Shown: positions 24,381 to 33,091 of the stretch, one piece after another
Numbering within the stretch: position 1 is the first letter of the stretch
How the letters are laid out: each line of letters opens with the position of its first letter
DNA from: Aminobacterium colombiense DSM 12261
Lineage (GTDB): Bacteria; Synergistota; Synergistia; Synergistales; Aminobacteriaceae
Assembly: GCF_000025885.1 (NCBI RefSeq)
Contig: NC_014011.1
Location: forward strand, 310,001-374,000
Direction: 5' to 3'
Length of the DNA: 64,000 nt
The notes under the pieces: generated by a model
The model's input: only the letters and a program-made list of their open reading frames with translations
Databases searched by the model: none
Told to the model about the DNA's origin: nothing
Made by a program: the position numbers and the translations under genes

Positions 24381-24911
24381 ATGCCTGCAAATGTAAAGTA
24401 TGAGCGAGTTAATGAATTGAAAGAAATGCTTGATAAAAGTGAAGCTGTTTTTGTAGCTGAATATCGAGGGCTCACCGTAGCGAAAATTACAGAGCTCCGC
24501 GCTAAAGTACGTCAGGCTGGCGGCGAGATGAAAGTTGCTAAAAACACGCTGTTTAAAATAGCCCTTCAGGAAAAAGATATGCCTGTTCCTGAGGATATTA
24601 TGGCAGGGCCGAATGTTTATACAGTTGTATATGATGATCCAGTTGCAGTGGCGAAGGTTTTTGCGGAATTTTCAAGAGATAAGTCTAATAAGGCCTTTGT
24701 TATGAAGGGTGGCATAATGGGTACCAGCATACTTGATGCGGCACAGGTTGGTGCTTTGGCGGATCTTCCTTCCAGGGAAGTTCTTATTGCTCAGGTGGTC
24801 AGTACCATTGCTGCTCCTCTGTCAGGACTGGTTACCGTGCTTTCCGGTTCCATCAGAGGGCTTGCCACATGCCTCTCTCAGATCAAGGAGAAAAAAGAGC
24901 AGGCTGCCTAG
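24381..24911 (+). CDS. rplJ: 50S ribosomal protein L10
   Basis: 176 residues. N-terminal rRNA-binding domain with EAVFVAEYRGLTVAKITELR and KVAKNTLFKIAL, and a C-terminal helix that carries L7/L12 dimers. ATG 24381 follows GGGAGGAGGTGA; upstream in-frame starts fall in the attenuator and are rejected. Confidence 0.97.
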   Translation: MPANVKYERVNELKEMLDKSEAVFVAEYRGLTVAKITELRAKVRQAGGEMKVAKNTLFKIALQEKDMPVPEDIMAGPNVYTVVYDDPVAVAKVFAEFSRDKSNKAFVMKGGIMGTSILDAAQVGALADLPSREVLIAQVVSTIAAPLSGLVTVLSGSIRGLATCLSQIKEKKEQAA

Positions 24912-24984
24912 CAGCAGCATAACCCGAAAGATTTGGGAAAACCTAAACTTGACAAAAGTTTTAATTTAAGGAGGAACAATAGAA

Positions 24985-25365
24985 ATGACTCACGAAGAAA
25001 TTATCCAGGCTATTGAAGGTATGACAGTACTTGAGCTTTCTGAACTTGTGAAGGCTCTTGAGGACAAATTTGGGGTTTCTGCTTCCGCTCCTGCCATGGC
25101 TATGCCCATGATGATGCCCGGCGCAGGCGCAGCAGTTGCAGCTGAAGAAGAGAAGACAGAGTTTGACGTGGTTCTTAAGGGCCCCGGTTCCAACAAAATC
25201 GCAACCATTAAAGTTGTTCGCGAACTTACCGGACTTGGCCTGAAAGAAGCCAAAGAGCTTGTTGACAATGCTCCCAAACCTGTCAAAGAAGCAGTCAGCA
25301 AAGAAGAGGCCGACGAAATTAAGGCCAAACTTGAAGAAGCTGGAGCAGAAGTCGAAGTTAAGTAG
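24985..25365 (+). CDS. rplL: 50S ribosomal protein L7/L12
   Basis: 126 residues: N-terminal dimerisation helices, an Ala/Met/Gly-rich hinge (about residues 35-52), and the C-terminal factor-binding domain with [29 protein letters not shown] and [15 protein letters not shown]. Strong AAGGAGGA precedes it. A terminator follows and rpoB is not downstream. Confidence 0.98.
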   Translation: MTHEEIIQAIEGMTVLELSELVKALEDKFGVSASAPAMAMPMMMPGAGAAVAAEEEKTEFDVVLKGPGSNKIATIKVVRELTGLGLKEAKELVDNAPKPVKEAVSKEEADEIKAKLEEAGAEVEVK

Positions 25366-25386
25366 CCTTGAGCCGCGTATAAACAA

Positions 25387-25419
25387 CAAAGGGCTGTCCC
25401 AAAAAGGGCAGCCTTTTTT
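25387..25419 (+). terminator. intrinsic terminator after rplL
   Basis: GGCTG-TCCC (25391-25399) pairs with GGG-CAGCC (25405-25412, one bulged T), followed by six Ts (25413-25418). It closes the ribosomal protein operon. Confidence 0.88.
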
Positions 25420-25440
25420 GTTCATGGGGGAGGGGTTTTT

Positions 25441-26130
25441 TTGGAGTTTAAAATACCGCAATCCTATAAGGCTGCCATAGCGGAGCAACGTAAATTAGCG
25501 CAAAACGTTTGTATAGAAGATGAAGAGATTCTTCTTAAGATAGTAGCCGGTGTAGATGTTGCTTACAGCAGAAGGGGAAAGGAAGCTTGGGCTATTGTAG
25601 GGATTGTAACAATGGAGTGGGAAACATTTCAGCCCATAGAGTTTGTTCATGCCATATGTCCCGTTTCATTTCCCTATTTAACCGGACTTCTTTCCTATCG
25701 CGAACTTCCTGTTCTCATTGAAGCATTAAATAAACTTCAATCTGCTCCAGACCTCTGGATGTTTGATGGGGCGGGTATAGCCCACCCTCGAAAAATAGGC
25801 TTAGCGTCTCACTTTGGAGTTCTTACAAACTCTGTTACTATTGGTGTAGCAAAAAGCCGCCTTGTTGGGGAGTATGAGGAGCCAGCAATTGAAAAAGGCA
25901 GTGTTTCCCCTCTTTATTTCAATAGCGAGCAAGTTGGAGTTGTATTGCGCTCAAGAAGAGCTGTAAAGCCCCTTTTTATAAGCCCGGGGCATAGGATTTC
26001 TATAGAGAAGGCTGCTCTGCTTGTTTTAAAAGCATGTGTTCGTTACAGGCTTCCAGAGCCAACGCGAGCAGCTCACTGCTATGTGACAGAAGTTCGTCGG
26101 AAGTTTGTTGAAAGAGGTGTAGAGGCATGA
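25441..26130 (+). CDS. nfi: endonuclease V (deoxyinosine 3'-endonuclease)
   Basis: 229 residues. It nicks DNA one base 3' of deoxyinosine. Family features: AGVDVAYS with the catalytic Asp near residue 39, VSFPYLTGLLSYRELPVLIEAL with the conserved YRELP, MFDGAGIAHPRKIGLASHFG (the DG and H-P-R motif), SRRAVKPLFISPGHRIS and the C-terminal PTRAAH. The start is TTG 25441 after GGGGGAGGGG, with a six-T spacer. Its end overlaps the next ORF by four bases. Confidence 0.93.
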   Translation: MEFKIPQSYKAAIAEQRKLAQNVCIEDEEILLKIVAGVDVAYSRRGKEAWAIVGIVTMEWETFQPIEFVHAICPVSFPYLTGLLSYRELPVLIEALNKLQSAPDLWMFDGAGIAHPRKIGLASHFGVLTNSVTIGVAKSRLVGEYEEPAIEKGSVSPLYFNSEQVGVVLRSRRAVKPLFISPGHRISIEKAALLVLKACVRYRLPEPTRAAHCYVTEVRRKFVERGVEA

Positions 26131-26969
26131 TTATTGATACCCATGTTCATGTATATCCACCAGATGTGATAAGAGATTTTGAAAAGATATCTGAACGAGA
26201 GGGTTATTTTAAGTTACTTTGTCATGGCAAGATTCACAAGTGGGCCACCTATGAAGATGTAATAGAACAAATGGACAAGGATGGCATTGAGAAGTCGTGG
26301 ATATTTGGTTTTGCCTTTAAGGACCTTGGGTTATGCAGACATTGTAACAATTATGTTATAGAGGCCGTAAAGAAGCATCCAAACCGCTTTCAGGGCCTCG
26401 CTGTAGTTCCTCCTCTGAGTCTGGGAGCTGATGAAGAAATAGCGCGCTGTGCGGAAGAGGGTCTTATTGGGGTGGGAGAACTTTTCCCCGGGGGGCAGGG
26501 TTTTGACATAGACGATGTTCGTCAGACATGGCGTTTGGTAGGAACGACACAAGAGGCGGGTATGGTTTTATTATTCCATACCGCAGAACCTGTAGGTCAT
26601 GATTATCCTGGCAAGGGAAATGTGGGTCCCAGAGAAGGGGCTCAGTTTTGTATGAATCACCCGGAAGCGAAGGTTGTTTTTGCTCATTTTGGAGGAGGTT
26701 TATGGCTTTACGAGTTAATGCCCGAAATGAAACGTTACTTGAGAAATGCAAGATACGACACGGCAGCTTTACCGTGGTTATACACCCCCCACATTCTTCA
26801 GGCCATGAAGAGCGCTGACGTGCTAGAAAAATTGTTTTACGGGTCAGACTTCCCTATATTGTCTTTTGGAAGGTATGAAAGGGCTATAAAGGGTGTTCTT
26901 GAAATGGGAAAAGACATAAGCGATCTTCTTGGACATAATGTTGAAAAATTCCTTGTGCCAAGGGGTTGA
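26127..26969 (+). CDS. amidohydrolase 2-family metal-dependent hydrolase
   Basis: 280 residues with a TIM-barrel amidohydrolase pattern: IIDTHVHVYPP at the N-terminus (HxH metal ligands), LLFHTAEP (third His), VVFAHFGGG (fourth His) and LFYGSDFPI (catalytic Asp). Similar proteins decarboxylate or hydrolyse aromatic or cyclic acids; the substrate cannot be told. It overlaps endonuclease V by ATGA, so both are in one operon, an unexplained pairing. Confidence 0.85.
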   Translation: MIIDTHVHVYPPDVIRDFEKISEREGYFKLLCHGKIHKWATYEDVIEQMDKDGIEKSWIFGFAFKDLGLCRHCNNYVIEAVKKHPNRFQGLAVVPPLSLGADEEIARCAEEGLIGVGELFPGGQGFDIDDVRQTWRLVGTTQEAGMVLLFHTAEPVGHDYPGKGNVGPREGAQFCMNHPEAKVVFAHFGGGLWLYELMPEMKRYLRNARYDTAALPWLYTPHILQAMKSADVLEKLFYGSDFPILSFGRYERAIKGVLEMGKDISDLLGHNVEKFLVPRG

Positions 26970-26994
26970 CGAGTGCAAGAATGGACGATATACT
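26966..26994 (+). promoter_or_regulatory. promoter of the six-tRNA operon
   Basis: TTGACG (26966-26971) and TATACT (26989-26994) with a 17-base spacer, 29 bases before tRNA-Val. The -35 overlaps the stop codon of the amidohydrolase gene. Confidence 0.85.
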
Positions 26995-27022
26995 ATCCTT
27001 CGCGTTGGTCGAGTGGCGAACG

Positions 27023-27097
27023 GGGCGGATAGTTCAGCGGAAGAACACTTGCCTTACACGCAAGGGGTCACAGGTTCGAACCCTGTTCCGCCCACCA
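27023..27097 (+). tRNA. tRNA-Val (anticodon TAC)
   Basis: 75 bases: acceptor GGGCGGA/TCCGCCC, anticodon stem CTTGC/GCAAG around CTTACAC, T-arm ACAGG/CCTGT, encoded CCA. Confidence 0.98.
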
Positions 27098-27138
27098 ATC
27101 AGCAATAAATCGTTTTTGTATTTTGATAGATTTATGGT

Positions 27139-27215
27139 GGGGTCGTAGCTCAGTCGGTTAGAGCGTCGGCCTGTCACGCCGAAGGTCGCGAGTTCGAGTC
27201 TCGTCGGCCCCGCCA
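27139..27215 (+). tRNA. tRNA-Asp (anticodon GTC)
   Basis: 77 bases: acceptor GGGGTCG/CGGCCCC, anticodon stem TCGGC/GCCGA around CTGTCAC, T-arm GCGAG/CTCGT (with G-T), encoded CCA. Confidence 0.98.
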
Positions 27216-27230
27216 TTTTAATAGGGACAG

Positions 27231-27306
<76 letters not shown>

Positions 27307-27321
27307 TCTCGGTTAAGTTAC

Positions 27322-27396
27322 GCGGAAGTAGCTCAGGGGTAGAGCACAACCTTGCCAAGGTTGGGGTCGCGGGTTCAAATCCCGTCTTCCGCTCCA
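27322..27396 (+). tRNA. tRNA-Gly (anticodon GCC)
   Basis: 75 bases: acceptor GCGGAAG/CTTCCGC, anticodon stem CAACC/GGTTG around TTGCCAA, T-arm GCGGG/CCCGT, encoded CCA. Confidence 0.98.
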
Positions 27397-27412
27397 TTGA
27401 AAGTTCTATAAT

Positions 27413-27486
27413 GGCGGCATAGCCAAGTGGTAAGGCAGAGGACTGCAAATCCTTTATCCCCGGTTCGAATCCGGGTGCCGCCTCCA
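27413..27486 (+). tRNA. tRNA-Cys (anticodon GCA)
   Basis: 74 bases: acceptor GGCGGCA/TGCCGCC, anticodon stem GAGGA/TCCTT around CTGCAAA, T-arm CCCGG/CCGGG, encoded CCA. Confidence 0.98.
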
Positions 27487-27508
27487 CTATGATAAAAAAG
27501 TTTAACGT

Positions 27509-27584
27509 TCCTCGGTAGCTCAATCGGCAGAGCGGGTGGCTGTTAACCACTAGGTTGCAGGTTCGAGTCCTGCCCGAGGAGCCA
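27509..27584 (+). tRNA. tRNA-Asn (anticodon GTT)
   Basis: 76 bases: acceptor TCCTCGG/CCGAGGA, anticodon stem GGTGG/CCACT around CTGTTAA, T-arm GCAGG/CCTGC, encoded CCA. Last member of the array. Confidence 0.98.
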
Positions 27585-27589
27585 GTTTT

Positions 27590-27625
27590 AAAAGAGCCAC
27601 TTCGGATATCCGAAGTGGCTCTTTT
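27590..27625 (+). terminator. terminator of the tRNA array (bidirectional palindrome)
   Basis: A perfect 36-base palindrome: AAAAGAGCCACTTCGGAT followed directly by its complement, giving a long stem with T-tracts on both strands. Confidence 0.93.
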
Positions 27626-27690
27626 GTTACTATAGTTAATTCCTACCGATTCGCGGATTACGCCATAAGAGAACAGGGGAAGAAGTGTTT

Positions 27691-27886
27691 ATGGTTAATT
27701 TCTCAGCTCTCTTATCTTATGTCCTTATTGCAAACTTTGTGCCAGGACTCAATGTTATTATGTCAATGTCAAATGCAAGTTGATATTGATTTAAGAAGAG
27801 CATCTTGTTAATGTAGGCATAGCCTTTGGTGTTTTATCGGGGTTGTTGCTTGTCTACTACGCAGTATTCCTGCCCCTCCAGCAGTA
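27691..27886 (+). pseudogene. LysE/RhtB-family exporter remnant
   Basis: ATG 27691 opens MVNFSALLSYVLIANFVPGL then NVIMSMSNAS and a stop at 27781. This is the N-terminus of LysE-family amino acid exporters. A second piece in another frame (about 27810-27886) reads VNVGIAFGVLSGLLLVYYAVF, which fits the next membrane helix. The rest of the ~200-residue gene is missing. It fills most of the 320-base stretch between the tRNA array and YwbE. Confidence 0.65.
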
Positions 27887-27907
27887 ATAATCCATTCTTG
27901 CAGCAAG

Positions 27908-28102
27908 CTATTCCAATATCTCCTGAACCCTTCCGATGATGCCGCTTTCCAGGCGCACCTTTATGCCGTGGGGATGGGTGGGGCTTTTCGTCAGCAGGTC
28001 TTTGACTATTCCTTCTGTCAACTGTCCTGTTTTCTGGTGTTGCTTCTGTACGATGTTTACTCTAAGACCGACTTTTATGTCTTTGCGTATGGTTCCGGAC
28101 AT
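27908..28102 (-). CDS. YwbE family protein (DUF2196)
   Basis: 64 residues, with the pattern SGTIRKDIKVGLRVNIVQKQ, then TGQLTEGIVKDLLTKSP, HPHGIKVRLESGIIGRVQEI. This is the small conserved YwbE protein, a basic KOW-like beta protein of unknown function. ATG follows AGGAGGAATT. It stands alone on the minus strand. Confidence 0.88.
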   Translation of the reverse strand: MSGTIRKDIKVGLRVNIVQKQHQKTGQLTEGIVKDLLTKSPTHPHGIKVRLESGIIGRVQEILE

Positions 28103-28268
28103 TTTAATTCCTCCTGTTGTTTATGATTTACTGAACTCACAGATTATGACATTTTTTGTTAAGAGGTCAAATTGCCAAGTTAACGGCGGTTTGATTTTAT
28201 AAAAGAAAGCGGTAAATGAAGTTATTGTATAATCACAATAATCTCATATTTCGGCTCAGGAGGATCAA

Positions 28269-28869
28269 ATGTTAACAAATCTTTTTCTTAAGATGCTTAA
28301 CCGGGAAGCCTCTTCGCCTAAAAGAGGAGCCGTGCGAATCATTGAAAGCCTTCGTCTCTATGAAGGAGAGAAAATAGCTGATATAGGCTCCGGGGGAGGA
28401 TTTTTTACCCTCGCCTTCGCGAAGAGGGTTGGTAAAAGAGGGGTTGTATATACTGTTGATACCAAGCTTGAGTATTTAGAGTTCGTAAAACGCCAGGCAG
28501 AAAAAACTGGGGTGGACAACGTTATAACCGTTCTGGTGGAAAACGATGATGTCCCTTTACCCGAGGGGGGCTTTAGACTTGATTTTCGCAAGGGATGTTT
28601 TTCATCATTTGCCTGATCCGGAGCATTATTTTCGCATTATTAAAAGGACGCTTAAACCTAATGGAATTGTTGCGATTATTGATCATGCGCCAGCGCGAGG
28701 CATTGGTTTTGTAAATTTATTTAAGCACTTCACTCCACTTGAGACCATTCAGAAAACCATGGAAATGGCCGGATACGAGCTTTCCGAGTCCTTTGATTTC
28801 CTCCTGCCTGAACAGACCTTTACTCTTTGGAGGCGGTACGATTTGATGCCCGAACCGAGTGAACAATGA
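28269..28869 (+). pseudogene. class I SAM-dependent methyltransferase, interrupted by a one-base frameshift
   Basis: The first frame (28269 to ~28565) gives the N-terminal half of a SAM methyltransferase: IADIGSGGGFFTLAFAKRVG (motif I), GVVYTVD and VLVENDDVPLPEG. The second (from ~28567) gives LDLIFARDVFHHLPDPEHYF, RTLKPNGIVAIIDHAP and a complete C-terminus to 28869. They join if one G is removed from the six-G run at 28564-28569. Together ~200 residues, the normal length. This may be a sequence error, a phase-variable tract or a true mutation. The last codons overlap the start of mprF by four bases. If repaired, it resembles UbiE-like small methyltransferases. Confidence 0.75.
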
Positions 28870-31454
28870 ACAAGAAAAAGAGCCAAGTTAGAAGATTGAG
28901 CTGGTTACGTTTCGTGGCCTCGGTGTTTAAAGGAATTATCTTTGTAGCGGCGTTAGTTGTAATAGCCCACGAATTGGAGGGCGTGCGCCTTCACGATGTA
29001 TTTATACAATTGCGGCGGATAGGGCGCTGGCATTTGGTTGGGGCAGTTGTACTGACTGCCCTGAGCTATATACTGATGATCGGCTACGATGATCTTGGAC
29101 TTCGTTATCTTGATCATCGGCTGGGGTTTATGCAGATAAGCTTCACTTCATTTCTTGGCTATGCATTCAACAACAATCTTGGCACCCTTCTAGGGGCCGG
29201 AACTGTGAGGGTTCGTATATATGGTGCTTGGGGACTCTCAAACAAACAAATTCTTTCACTTATCCTCTTTTCGAGCAGCTGTGTCTGGTTGGGGTTGGCG
29301 ACACTTACCGGCTCCGTTCTCCTCATACACCCCATTCCCTCCAATGTTAATCTGCCGCTGTTTGTTGATTCTATCTCCCTTTGGGGGTTTGCTCTTATGG
29401 CACTGGTAGCGGGATACCTTGGGATGTGCCTATGGTGGAGAAAGATTATCCACATTTGGAGATGGTCGTTTCAATTGCCGTCGATCAGGTTGGCTGTGAT
29501 ACAAATACTTATCGGTTCGTTAGACTGGTTTTTGGTAGCGCTGGTTCTCTATGTATTGCTGATCTATATCACTGATGTACCGTTTATCACGTTTCTTGCG
29601 GTGTTTCTGCTGGCACAATTTGCTGGCATAGTCAGCAATGTTCCCGGCGGACTAGGTGTGTTTGAGACGGTACTGTTAGTGATGCTTAGTGCGCAGGTAG
29701 AGCATCAGGCTATACTTAGAGCCCTCGTTTTGTTCAGGGCAATCTACTACTTACTGCCGCTAGCCATCGCCGGGCTATCTTTGGGGGGATTAGAGTTGTT
29801 ACGGCACCGTCGGTCATTGGGGATGGCCTATAGCGTATACCAGCGATTCGCAAGGCCAGTTGTGCCATTGGCGATGGCAGTGCTGGTGTTTGTCGCGGGG
29901 CTGTCAATGCTTTTCGCTGGAGTTTTGCCAACGAGTTACACGCGACTGCATCTTTTGCACGATTGGTTACCCCTTACGGCAATTGAAATTTCACACTTAT
30001 TGGGCAGTGTGGTAGGGACGCTGCTGTTATTCCTTGCGATAGCACTCTATCGCAGGATTAATGTGGCCTATGGCCTAGGGATAACACTACTTGGTGCTGG
30101 AATGGTGCTATCTCTGCTGCGTGGGTTGCATTGGGAAGTTGCCCTGACGCAGGGTATAGTGCTGATGGCCTTGTTGCCCTGCAGAAGTTGCTTCTACAGG
30201 CGTGCGAGGCTGCTAGAGCCTCGCACCAGTTCTTCTTGGCTAGCGGCAGTAGGATTGGCAGTGGGAGCGTCGATTGCTCTCGGACTCTTTGCGTTTAGAC
30301 ATGTTCCCTATCGTAACGAATTATGGTGGCAAGTTTCGTTGACTGGCGATGTGCCGCGTTTTCTGCGTGCCGCTCTGGCTAGTGTATTGGTGGTACTGGC
30401 GTTTTCTGTCGTGTGGCTGTTGCGACCAACACGCATTGTGCCGTTGTGGCCGGGTAAGTACGAGCTGGATATAGCACAGCGTATTGCGGGTGGTTTCCCC
30501 CATACCTATGCACACCTGGCACTGTTGGGCGATAAGCAGTTGCTGTTCAATCCCCAGCGAAACGGTTTTATCATGTATGGTGTGCAGGGCGGAAGCTTAA
30601 TTGCAATGGGTGATCCAGTGGCTGCCGATAGGCAACAGGAAGAACTAGCATGGCAGTTTCGAGAACTATGTGATCGATACGGTATGCGTTGTGTGTTTTA
30701 CCAGGTTGATGGGGCTAATCTTCCTCTGTACGTGGACATGGGCTTGTTCCTTGTCAATCTTGGAGAAGAAGCACGTGTGCCTCTTAAAGATTTCTCTTTA
30801 GAAGGCAGTAAACGCAAATCGTTACGTCAAGATGTCAATCGAGCCGTTAAAGCTGGTTGCAGTTTTGAAGTAGTGCCCGCTGAACAAGTTGCTCTGCTTA
30901 TTCCTTACCTTAAAACCATCTCTGATGCCTGGCTTACCCTTAAGCATGGACAAGAGAAGGGGTTTTCTCTTGGTTTCTTTAATGAAGACTACTTGTCACG
31001 GCTCTCGATCGCTGCAGTACGGCACGAAGGCAAAATCGTAGCCTTCGCTAATCTCTGGTTAGGTGGTGACGAAGAGCTTTCTCCCGATCTAATTCGTCAT
31101 CTGCCCGATGCTCCGCCCGGCACAATGGACTTTCTTATCACGCAACTACTGCTTTGGGGTAAAGAAAAGCAATATCAGTGGTTCAATCTCGGAGGTGCGC
31201 CATTCTCCGGTTTAGAAGATCGTACCCTAGCGCCGCTATGGCATCGATTGGGAACACAGCTCTACCGTCATGGTGAGCATTTCTACAACTTTAAAGGACT
31301 CCGCCAATTCAAAGAAAAATTCGACCCTGTTTGGGAGCCAAAGTATCTGGCTACATCAGCAGGGTTGAGTCTACCAGCGGTGTTGGTAGATCTGACTCTG
31401 TTGATCGGCAAACATGCAGTCAGGAATAACGGCGGAATAAAGTTGCCGAAATAA
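28866..31454 (+). CDS. mprF: MprF-like bifunctional phosphatidylglycerol flippase/aminoacyltransferase
   Basis: 862 residues. The first ~530 residues hold about fourteen membrane helices, including the flippase-type segment with AQFAGIVSNVPGGLGVFE. The C-terminal ~330 residues form a cytosolic DUF2156/GNAT-like transferase (GGFPHTYAHLALLGDKQLLF, KRKSLRQDVNRAVKAG, LGGAPFSGLE). MprF uses aminoacyl-tRNA to add Lys or Ala to phosphatidylglycerol and flips the product outwards, lowering the negative surface charge. Amino-acid choice cannot be seen. It is translationally coupled to the methyltransferase. Confidence 0.92.
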   Translation: MNKKKSQVRRLSWLRFVASVFKGIIFVAALVVIAHELEGVRLHDVFIQLRRIGRWHLVGAVVLTALSYILMIGYDDLGLRYLDHRLGFMQISFTSFLGYAFNNNLGTLLGAGTVRVRIYGAWGLSNKQILSLILFSSSCVWLGLATLTGSVLLIHPIPSNVNLPLFVDSISLWGFALMALVAGYLGMCLWWRKIIHIWRWSFQLPSIRLAVIQILIGSLDWFLVALVLYVLLIYITDVPFITFLAVFLLAQFAGIVSNVPGGLGVFETVLLVMLSAQVEHQAILRALVLFRAIYYLLPLAIAGLSLGGLELLRHRRSLGMAYSVYQRFARPVVPLAMAVLVFVAGLSMLFAGVLPTSYTRLHLLHDWLPLTAIEISHLLGSVVGTLLLFLAIALYRRINVAYGLGITLLGAGMVLSLLRGLHWEVALTQGIVLMALLPCRSCFYRRARLLEPRTSSSWLAAVGLAVGASIALGLFAFRHVPYRNELWWQVSLTGDVPRFLRAALASVLVVLAFSVVWLLRPTRIVPLWPGKYELDIAQRIAGGFPHTYAHLALLGDKQLLFNPQRNGFIMYGVQGGSLIAMGDPVAADRQQEELAWQFRELCDRYGMRCVFYQVDGANLPLYVDMGLFLVNLGEEARVPLKDFSLEGSKRKSLRQDVNRAVKAGCSFEVVPAEQVALLIPYLKTISDAWLTLKHGQEKGFSLGFFNEDYLSRLSIAAVRHEGKIVAFANLWLGGDEELSPDLIRHLPDAPPGTMDFLITQLLLWGKEKQYQWFNLGGAPFSGLEDRTLAPLWHRLGTQLYRHGEHFYNFKGLRQFKEKFDPVWEPKYLATSAGLSLPAVLVDLTLLIGKHAVRNNGGIKLPK

Positions 31455-31469
31455 CTCGTTTTGCCGGTG

Positions 31470-31820
31470 CTACTTCTTTCGGACCAGATGGATAGTCAGC
31501 CGCCTATTTTCTTCATCCCTTTCGATTGTTACTTCGTCAGTCATGATGCCTACCAGGTGAAGCTCGGCATCGGTATCGCTTTCTCCCGACAGACTCCAAT
31601 ACATTTCTTCCAATTCGTAATTGCGAGGCTGACAAAGTAAATTTTTTAGCCGTTCGAGTCGCTCATCAGTGAGATGATTATATGTCCCTGAGATTTCGAT
31701 ACGAAAGGCATCGGGATCTTCCTGTATGACCAGGCTTATCTTGTTACATTTGAGAAAGGTAAGAAAATCGTTAATCAATTCTCCAGCCATTTTTGTCACT
31801 CGTATCCGCTCATGTTTCAT
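31470..31820 (-). CDS. conserved hypothetical cytosolic protein
   Basis: 116 residues, no recognised family. It is acidic, with no signal peptide or membrane segment. Predicted alternation of helix (MAGELINDFLTFLKCNKI) and strands (DAFRIEISGTY, AELHLVGIMTDEVTIERD, RRLTIHLVRK) suggests a small alpha/beta fold. Its ATG overlaps the stop of the DUF1576-like gene by four bases, so it is the last gene of a three-gene operon. Confidence 0.6.
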   Translation of the reverse strand: MKHERIRVTKMAGELINDFLTFLKCNKISLVIQEDPDAFRIEISGTYNHLTDERLERLKNLLCQPRNYELEEMYWSLSGESDTDAELHLVGIMTDEVTIERDEENRRLTIHLVRKK

Positions 31821-33091
31821 CTATTATTCCCTCCTCTGGCAAAAGTTTCGATTAAAGGGAGCAGAAAAGCAGCAACTAAGCCTCCTGAAAAACCGTTATT
31901 ATAAAGATTAAACCCCGAATGGAGCATTCCCACATTTAAGACAACAGATGAATGGACAAATCCGGCAATAAGGCCGTATTTCCATCCGAATTCACCACTT
32001 ATTGGAGCAAGGGTGGTTCCAAAGAGGGCTGCAAGTTGTATTGAAGGTTCCGCAAGGCCCCAACGTTTTGTTATTGCTCCTAACATGATGCCAAGAATTA
32101 CTGGGATTATGTTTCGCGGGTGCTTACCAAAAGCGCTAAAGCCAACAACAGTAAGAATCCCGCCGATGGTCGGGCCGTTGAGATCCCCGCCAATAAAAAG
32201 GATGTATGATGTGGTGATCACGCCCATAATGCCCATGTTGAAAAGGGTAGCTCCCCATCCTTCCAAAATGACGAAATCCGAAACGGCTCTTCCACTATAC
32301 CCCATAATCCACTTAAATTTGTTCCAACGCGGTAGAAAAAGGGAGAAAAGCACAAGAGCTGCGAAAGATATGTAAAGAAAAATCGCTAAAAGCAGGTTGT
32401 TGCCTGTGGTCCATATCATTCGAGATTCTACAAGAAGTCCGAAAGACTTCAAGAGAGAAACGTATACGGTGCCAATGGTTCCAGTTACAAAACCTACGTT
32501 ATAGAGGCTATATCCCTGATGGAAACGAAGAAATGCCGTAGATAGGGGGGGAAGTATCATGCCAATAGAGAGACCAACGAGAATGCCCGCAAAGAGGTTG
32601 AAAGGCCCAAAGGGGAGGAGATTTCCAAAGAGCATCAAGCTGACGAGGGGGGAAAGGGCTGTCCCAAAAAGCGCTATATAAATGTACCTTGAGAAAGGCT
32701 CTTTTCTATATTTGGCAAAAAGATAGACGCCAGCAAGAATGGGCCAGACATTTAATATGTTTTTCCCGAAGAGGGCAAATCCGGCAACAGTGAGGAGAGC
32801 AGAAATAGAAATGCCCGTTATCTGGGTGCCAGATAAAAAGAGTATCCCTGTCATTGATAAGGTCAATAAGCCGCTATTGAAGAAAGCGGCGCCCAGGCCG
32901 CCAACGCCAACATAATCACTAATGAGGTAATCAGGGTCTAAAATAATAGACCAAAGGCCGCTAAAAATCTCTCTAGGAGAAGATATGATAAAAGGAAAAA
33001 TGATGAATAGAAAACAGAAAGCGCAAAGTCCAATATAAGGACCATACCTCATTTGCATTAGGGGTTGTTTTTTCTTTGCGAACTTAAACAA
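31817..33091 (-). CDS. polytopic membrane protein, DUF1576-like, with internal duplication
   Basis: 424 residues with about eleven to twelve membrane helices. Two halves resemble each other: VGGLGAAFFNSGLLTLSMTG, then GISISALLTVAGFALFGKN, against EGWGATLFNMGIMGVITTSY, then GPTIGGILTVVGFSAFGKH. Such repeats are typical of transporters with inverted or tandem repeats. I recognise it as DUF1576, but transport is inference. The start is TTG 33091 after AGGAGGAAA, overlapping the end of the radical SAM gene by eight bases. Confidence 0.75.
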   Translation of the reverse strand: MFKFAKKKQPLMQMRYGPYIGLCAFCFLFIIFPFIISSPREIFSGLWSIILDPDYLISDYVGVGGLGAAFFNSGLLTLSMTGILFLSGTQITGISISALLTVAGFALFGKNILNVWPILAGVYLFAKYRKEPFSRYIYIALFGTALSPLVSLMLFGNLLPFGPFNLFAGILVGLSIGMILPPLSTAFLRFHQGYSLYNVGFVTGTIGTVYVSLLKSFGLLVESRMIWTTGNNLLLAIFLYISFAALVLFSLFLPRWNKFKWIMGYSGRAVSDFVILEGWGATLFNMGIMGVITTSYILFIGGDLNGPTIGGILTVVGFSAFGKHPRNIIPVILGIMLGAITKRWGLAEPSIQLAALFGTTLAPISGEFGWKYGLIAGFVHSSVVLNVGMLHSGFNLYNNGFSGGLVAAFLLPLIETFARGGNNR

